Shown here: positions 51,898 through 54,532 of the stretch, piece after piece
Numbering within the stretch: position 1 is the first letter of the stretch
How the letters are laid out: each line of letters opens with the position of its first letter
Assembly (NCBI GenBank): GCA_030615855.1
Contig: JAUWYL010000006.1
Coordinates: 1 to 54,532 of the forward strand
Length of the DNA: 54,532 nucleotides
Direction: 5' to 3'
Origin: a bacterium
GTDB lineage: Bacteria > UBP18 > UBA7526
Made by a program: the position numbers and the translations under genes
Notes under the pieces: generated by a model
Seen by the model: the letters and a program-made list of their open reading frames with translations, nothing else
Told to the model about the DNA's origin: nothing
Database searches by the model: none

Positions 51898-52353
51898 TTA
51901 ATTGTCAATGAGAAAGATCATGGCCACTTCATCACAATCGGGAAACTTTGGGCATCTAATGCATTCTCCCCATATCTTGTGGGGCAATTTTTCTTTCTTG
52001 ATTTTTTTAAAACCATTCCTCTTGAAGAATTTTTCTCGATTGGTGAGGGCGAAAACCCTCTTTATCCCCAAATCCTTTGCCTCTGAAAGAGCGCTTTGAA
52101 GGAGCCTGCTTCCTATCCCCCTCTTCCTTACTTTCCTATCGACTGCCAGGGATTTTATCTCTGCCAGATTCTCCCAGCTAATATGGAGGGCACAGCATCC
52201 CAAGAGCTTCCCCTTCTCCTTCCAGACGAAGAAATCCCTCATATTTTCATATAATTCGTTCAGGGAGCGGGGAAGGAGGGCACCTTCTCGAGCATAGTGA
52301 TTGATGAGCCTCTGTATCCCTTCAATGTCAGAAAACCTTGTTTTCCTAATCAT
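51898..52353 (-). CDS. GNAT acetyltransferase, short N-acetylglutamate synthase type
   Basis: The 151-aa protein is a GNAT enzyme of the short ArgA-like group. It has LPRSLNELYENMRDFFVW near residue 27, GCCALHISWENLAEIKSLAV near 52, the acetyl-CoA loop VRKRGIGSRLL near 79, VFALTNREKFFKRNGFKKI near 100 and the C-terminal HKIWGECIRCPKFPDCDEVA with three cysteines. Family members acetylate glutamate for arginine synthesis. No other arg gene is present. It overlaps the oxidoreductase gamma gene by 4 bases, so it is co-translated with a 2-oxoacid enzyme. Confidence 0.83.
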   Translation of the reverse strand: MIRKTRFSDIEGIQRLINHYAREGALLPRSLNELYENMRDFFVWKEKGKLLGCCALHISWENLAEIKSLAVDRKVRKRGIGSRLLQSALSEAKDLGIKRVFALTNREKFFKRNGFKKIKKEKLPHKIWGECIRCPKFPDCDEVAMIFLIDN

Positions 52354-52886
52354 TTAACGAGCTCGCTTCCTTTCTCAAGGGCCTTTTCATTTATCTCTAA
52401 TAGGTTTTTCTTCTTCTCCCCTAAAATTTTGGGAAGAGATTTTATTATACTCTTCAGGGGGATTATTTTGCTCTTCTTTAAGTAAGCACCGAGGGCAATC
52501 ATATTGGCTACTTTGACGTTCCCTAATTTTATAGCCATCTCTGTAGCCGGGACCTCGGCTATCTCCAGATCCTTTCTCTCCACCCCCTTATCAACCAAGG
52601 AGGAATTGAGAATCAAGAGGCCTTTCTCCCTCATCCTTTCCTCAAACTTATCAAGAGAGGGTTGGTTGAGGACGAGGCAGGAGGAAGGATGGGCCACCAC
52701 TGGTGAGCCGATCTCCTCATCTGAGATAATCAGGCTACAGTTCGCCGTACCTCCCCTCATCTCTGCTCCATAGGAGGGGAAGAAAGTGACCTGGAGACCC
52801 TCTAACATGGCCCCCTGGGCAAGCAGGCTTCCAGTAAACATGATCCCCTGGCCTCCAAAGCCAGCGATGACTATCTCCTCTCTCAT
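52350..52886 (-). CDS. vorC: 2-oxoacid:ferredoxin oxidoreductase, gamma subunit
   Basis: This 178-aa protein is the gamma domain of the ferredoxin-dependent 2-oxoacid oxidoreductases. It shows IAGFGGQGIMFTGSLLAQGA at the N terminus, FFPSYGAEMRGGTANCSLII near residue 36 and SPVVAHPSSCLVLNQPSLDK near 62, family signatures. It works with the alpha and beta subunits encoded just upstream to decarboxylate a 2-oxoacid to an acyl-CoA and reduce ferredoxin in the cytoplasm. Confidence 0.9.
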   Translation of the reverse strand: MREEIVIAGFGGQGIMFTGSLLAQGAMLEGLQVTFFPSYGAEMRGGTANCSLIISDEEIGSPVVAHPSSCLVLNQPSLDKFEERMREKGLLILNSSLVDKGVERKDLEIAEVPATEMAIKLGNVKVANMIALGAYLKKSKIIPLKSIIKSLPKILGEKKKNLLEINEKALEKGSELVK

Positions 52887-52973
52887 ATTATCTCCTATAA
52901 GGCGATATGAAGTAAAAAGTTAGAAATAAAAAGTAAAGGTGCTTTTCTTTCGTGAATTTTAATCTTGCATTTT

Positions 52974-53723
52974 TCATTTTACATTTTTACTTGTATCTTT
53001 GATGACCCCCAAGGGGAATTCAGGGAGCATCTTCTCCTCCACCCACCTGAGGGCCTCTTGGGAAGTTACTCCCCAGCCAGTAGGGCACATGGATAGTACC
53101 TCCACTAAAGAGAACCCCCTATTCTCGAGTTGAACCTGGAATGCTTTCTTGATGGCTTTCTTTGCCTTTAATATATTCTTTGGACCGTTGACCGCTACTC
53201 GCTCAACGTAGGCTGTTCCATCAAGCTGGGCCAGGGCCTCGGATATCTTTATGGGATAGCCAGCCGTTTTTGGCTCCCGACCAGAAGGGGTAGTTAAGGT
53301 CTTCTGGCCAGTCAATGTGGTAGGAGCCATCTGCCCTCCCGTCATGCCATAGACGGCATTATTGACAAAGATCACGGTTATATTCTCTCCCCGATTGGCA
53401 GCGTGAACCGTCTCTGCTGTTCCGATGGCTGCTAAGTCCCCATCTCCCTGATAGGTAAAGACTATCCTATCCGGTAGGACTCTCTTTATTCCCGTAGCTA
53501 CTGCCGGAGGTCGGCCATGGGCGGCCTCAGTGGTATCGAATTTCCAGTACTGGTAAGCCAAAACAGCACAGCCTACCGGTGCCACAGCAATTGTTTTCTC
53601 TCTTACCTCCAACTCATCGATTACCTCATAGATTAACCTATGAACGATGCCATGGCCACACCCTGGGCAGTAGATAGTCGGTACATCCTGCATGCTCTCT
53701 GGCCGACCAAATATTCGTTTCAC
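52974..53723 (-). CDS. vorA: 2-oxoacid:ferredoxin oxidoreductase, beta subunit (ThDP-binding)
   Basis: The 249-aa protein carries the thiamine diphosphate site of the complex: YCPGCGHGIVHRLIYEVIDE near residue 18, APVGCAVLAYQYWKFD near 46, FTYQGDGDLAAIGTAETVHA near 90 and IFVNNAVYGMTGGQMAPTTL near 119 (GDG…NN motif). The sequence resembles 2-oxoisovalerate (Vor) more than pyruvate enzymes. The start is a GTG behind AAAGGAGG. The tail (TSKNVK) runs into a TTTTACATTTTTAC repeat. Thiamine genes elsewhere in the window would supply its cofactor. Confidence 0.9.
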   Translation of the reverse strand: MKRIFGRPESMQDVPTIYCPGCGHGIVHRLIYEVIDELEVREKTIAVAPVGCAVLAYQYWKFDTTEAAHGRPPAVATGIKRVLPDRIVFTYQGDGDLAAIGTAETVHAANRGENITVIFVNNAVYGMTGGQMAPTTLTGQKTLTTPSGREPKTAGYPIKISEALAQLDGTAYVERVAVNGPKNILKAKKAIKKAFQVQLENRGFSLVEVLSMCPTGWGVTSQEALRWVEEKMLPEFPLGVIKDTSKNVK

Positions 53724-53829
53724 CCCGCCCCTCCTTTAGTAGCCAAGCAAATGATGTCTATAAAGAAAAAAGAACTCATCATTTCAAGCCTTTCAATCCC
53801 AAGGTCATTAATTCCATGAGGGGCGGGGT

Positions 53830-54532
53830 TCATCTTAAGACTTTCTTTATCCTTTCGATAATTGCCTTCACTTCTGGCAGGCTACCTGCTGGCCGACCAT
53901 AGAAATGGACCGGACATCTTCCATTCACTGCCAATCTCACATCCTCTACCATCTGTCCCAGATTCATCTCCACAGTAAGATATCCTTTTATCCTCGAGGC
54001 ATTCTTTAAAATGATCTCTTTGGGGAAAGGAAAGAGAGTGATGGGTCTTATGAGCCCCACTTTTAATCCCTCTTTCCTTGCCCGATGCATGGCCTCCTTG
54101 CATATTCTGGCTGGCGTCCCGAAGGCCACCAGGATCACTTGAGCATCTTCTATTCCTATAGCCTCATATCTTATCTCTTTCTCCATCTCTTGATACTTCT
54201 TAAATAGTTTCTCATTATGCTTCTCTAGTACCCCTTCTCCTAAGCGAAGGGACTTTATACTCCTCGGCTCTCTTCCCTGGCATCCATCCAATATCCAATC
54301 TTTCTTTACTGGATCCTGGATCTTAGATCCTAGATCCTGGATTTCCATGGGTTCCATCATCTGGCCCAGAACGCCATCTCCTAAGATAATGACCGGGTTT
54401 CTATACCTATCCGCTAAATCAAAGGCCTCTTTCGCTAGATGAAACATCTCCTGAACAGAATGGGGAGCCAAAACAAGGGTGCGATAGTCCCCATGCCCTC
54501 CCCCTCTTGTTGCCTGGAAGTAGTCTCCCTGG
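53830..54532 (-). CDS. vorB: 2-oxoacid:ferredoxin oxidoreductase, alpha subunit (partial)
   Basis: The gene runs off the right edge, so the N-terminal part is missing. The visible part begins GDYFQATRGGGHGDYRTLVL, then APHSVQEMFHLAKEAFDLAD, RNPVIILGDGVLGQMMEPME and the C-terminal domain (VILVAFGTPARICKEAMHRA; GLIRPITLFPFPKEIILKNA; LTVEMNLGQMVEDVRLAV), typical of VorB-type alpha subunits. The segment after MMEPME (IQDLGSKIQDP) is encoded by a GGATCCTGGATC repeat and looks inserted. A short gap of about 106 bases precedes the beta gene. Confidence 0.9.
   Translation of the reverse strand, partial: QGDYFQATRGGGHGDYRTLVLAPHSVQEMFHLAKEAFDLADRYRNPVIILGDGVLGQMMEPMEIQDLGSKIQDPVKKDWILDGCQGREPRSIKSLRLGEGVLEKHNEKLFKKYQEMEKEIRYEAIGIEDAQVILVAFGTPARICKEAMHRARKEGLKVGLIRPITLFPFPKEIILKNASRIKGYLTVEMNLGQMVEDVRLAVNGRCPVHFYGRPAGSLPEVKAIIERIKKVLR
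54308..54345 (-). repeat. In-frame GGATCTAAGATCC repeat inside the alpha-subunit gene
   Basis: Overlapping copies of ATCCAGGATCTAGGATCTAA occur in the coding strand, with inverted pairs such as GGATCC and AGATCC. It encodes IQDLGSKIQDP in a surface linker before the C-terminal domain. Confidence 0.75.

Overview
The window reads as a gene-dense chromosomal segment of an uncultured, probably anaerobic bacterium with a cell-surface polysaccharide. Support comes from a ferredoxin-dependent 2-oxoacid oxidoreductase, a WecA/TagO-type polyprenyl-phosphate sugar transferase with a Wzx-like flippase and a Wzy/WaaL-type ligase, a type IV prepilin peptidase, and housekeeping genes of bacterial type (ScpA/ScpB, ribosomal S1, EF-P, IspH). 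I cannot name the phylum from sequence alone; gene order and style recall Omnitrophota/Aerophobota-like metagenome genomes, but that is an impression.

Layout. 1-11 kb (+ strand): the end of trpS, then scpA, scpB, pheA, hisC, DAHP synthase, tyrA, aroA, a cmk-plsC fusion, ispH and a six-domain S1 protein, mostly overlapping or tightly spaced. 10.8-16.9 kb (+): PhoU-like regulator and PiT phosphate permease, a THEP1-like NTPase, ndk, a class II aldolase, a CaCA antiporter, SppA and a sugar nucleotidyltransferase, closed by a terminator. 16.9-18.15 kb has no intact gene; it holds a small helix-turn-helix reading frame without a usable start, its promoter and terminator, and a cluster of palindromes. 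18.15-25 kb (-): two small membrane proteins, a PHP protein, tRNA-Arg, apt, tRNA-Gly, the CCA-adding enzyme, and thiD2-thiE-thiC. 25.3-26.6 kb (+): an MFS transporter. 26.6-28.3 kb (-): efp and an M24 peptidase. 28.25-44.7 kb (-): a surface-polysaccharide locus with five GT4 glycosyltransferases, an epimerase, a UGM-like flavoprotein, WecA, a flippase, two methyltransferases, two deacetylase-like proteins, a GbsR/MarR regulator and an O-antigen ligase with TPRs. 44.7-50 kb (-): aroQ, aroB, aroK, aroC, a prepilin peptidase and aroE. 50.1-54.5 kb (-): PmbA/TldE, a small membrane protein, a short N-acetylglutamate-synthase-like protein and a VorBAC-type oxidoreductase.

How the genes work together. 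The two aro clusters, about 37 kb apart and on opposite strands, supply all seven shikimate enzymes; PheA, TyrA and HisC (as a possible aromatic aminotransferase) would finish Phe and Tyr. Thiamine genes match the presence of a ThDP-dependent oxidoreductase.

The most unusual aspect is a dense population of short dispersed repeats (tandem heptamers, hairpins, conserved-end elements). They fill many gaps, run into the 3' ends of at least seven genes so that they encode the protein tails, sit in frame inside at least five proteins, and interrupt a tRNA-Arg gene in its T arm, where the insert also carries a complete second tRNA-Arg(CCT). This resembles the Rickettsia palindromic element phenomenon and is the best candidate here for something undescribed.
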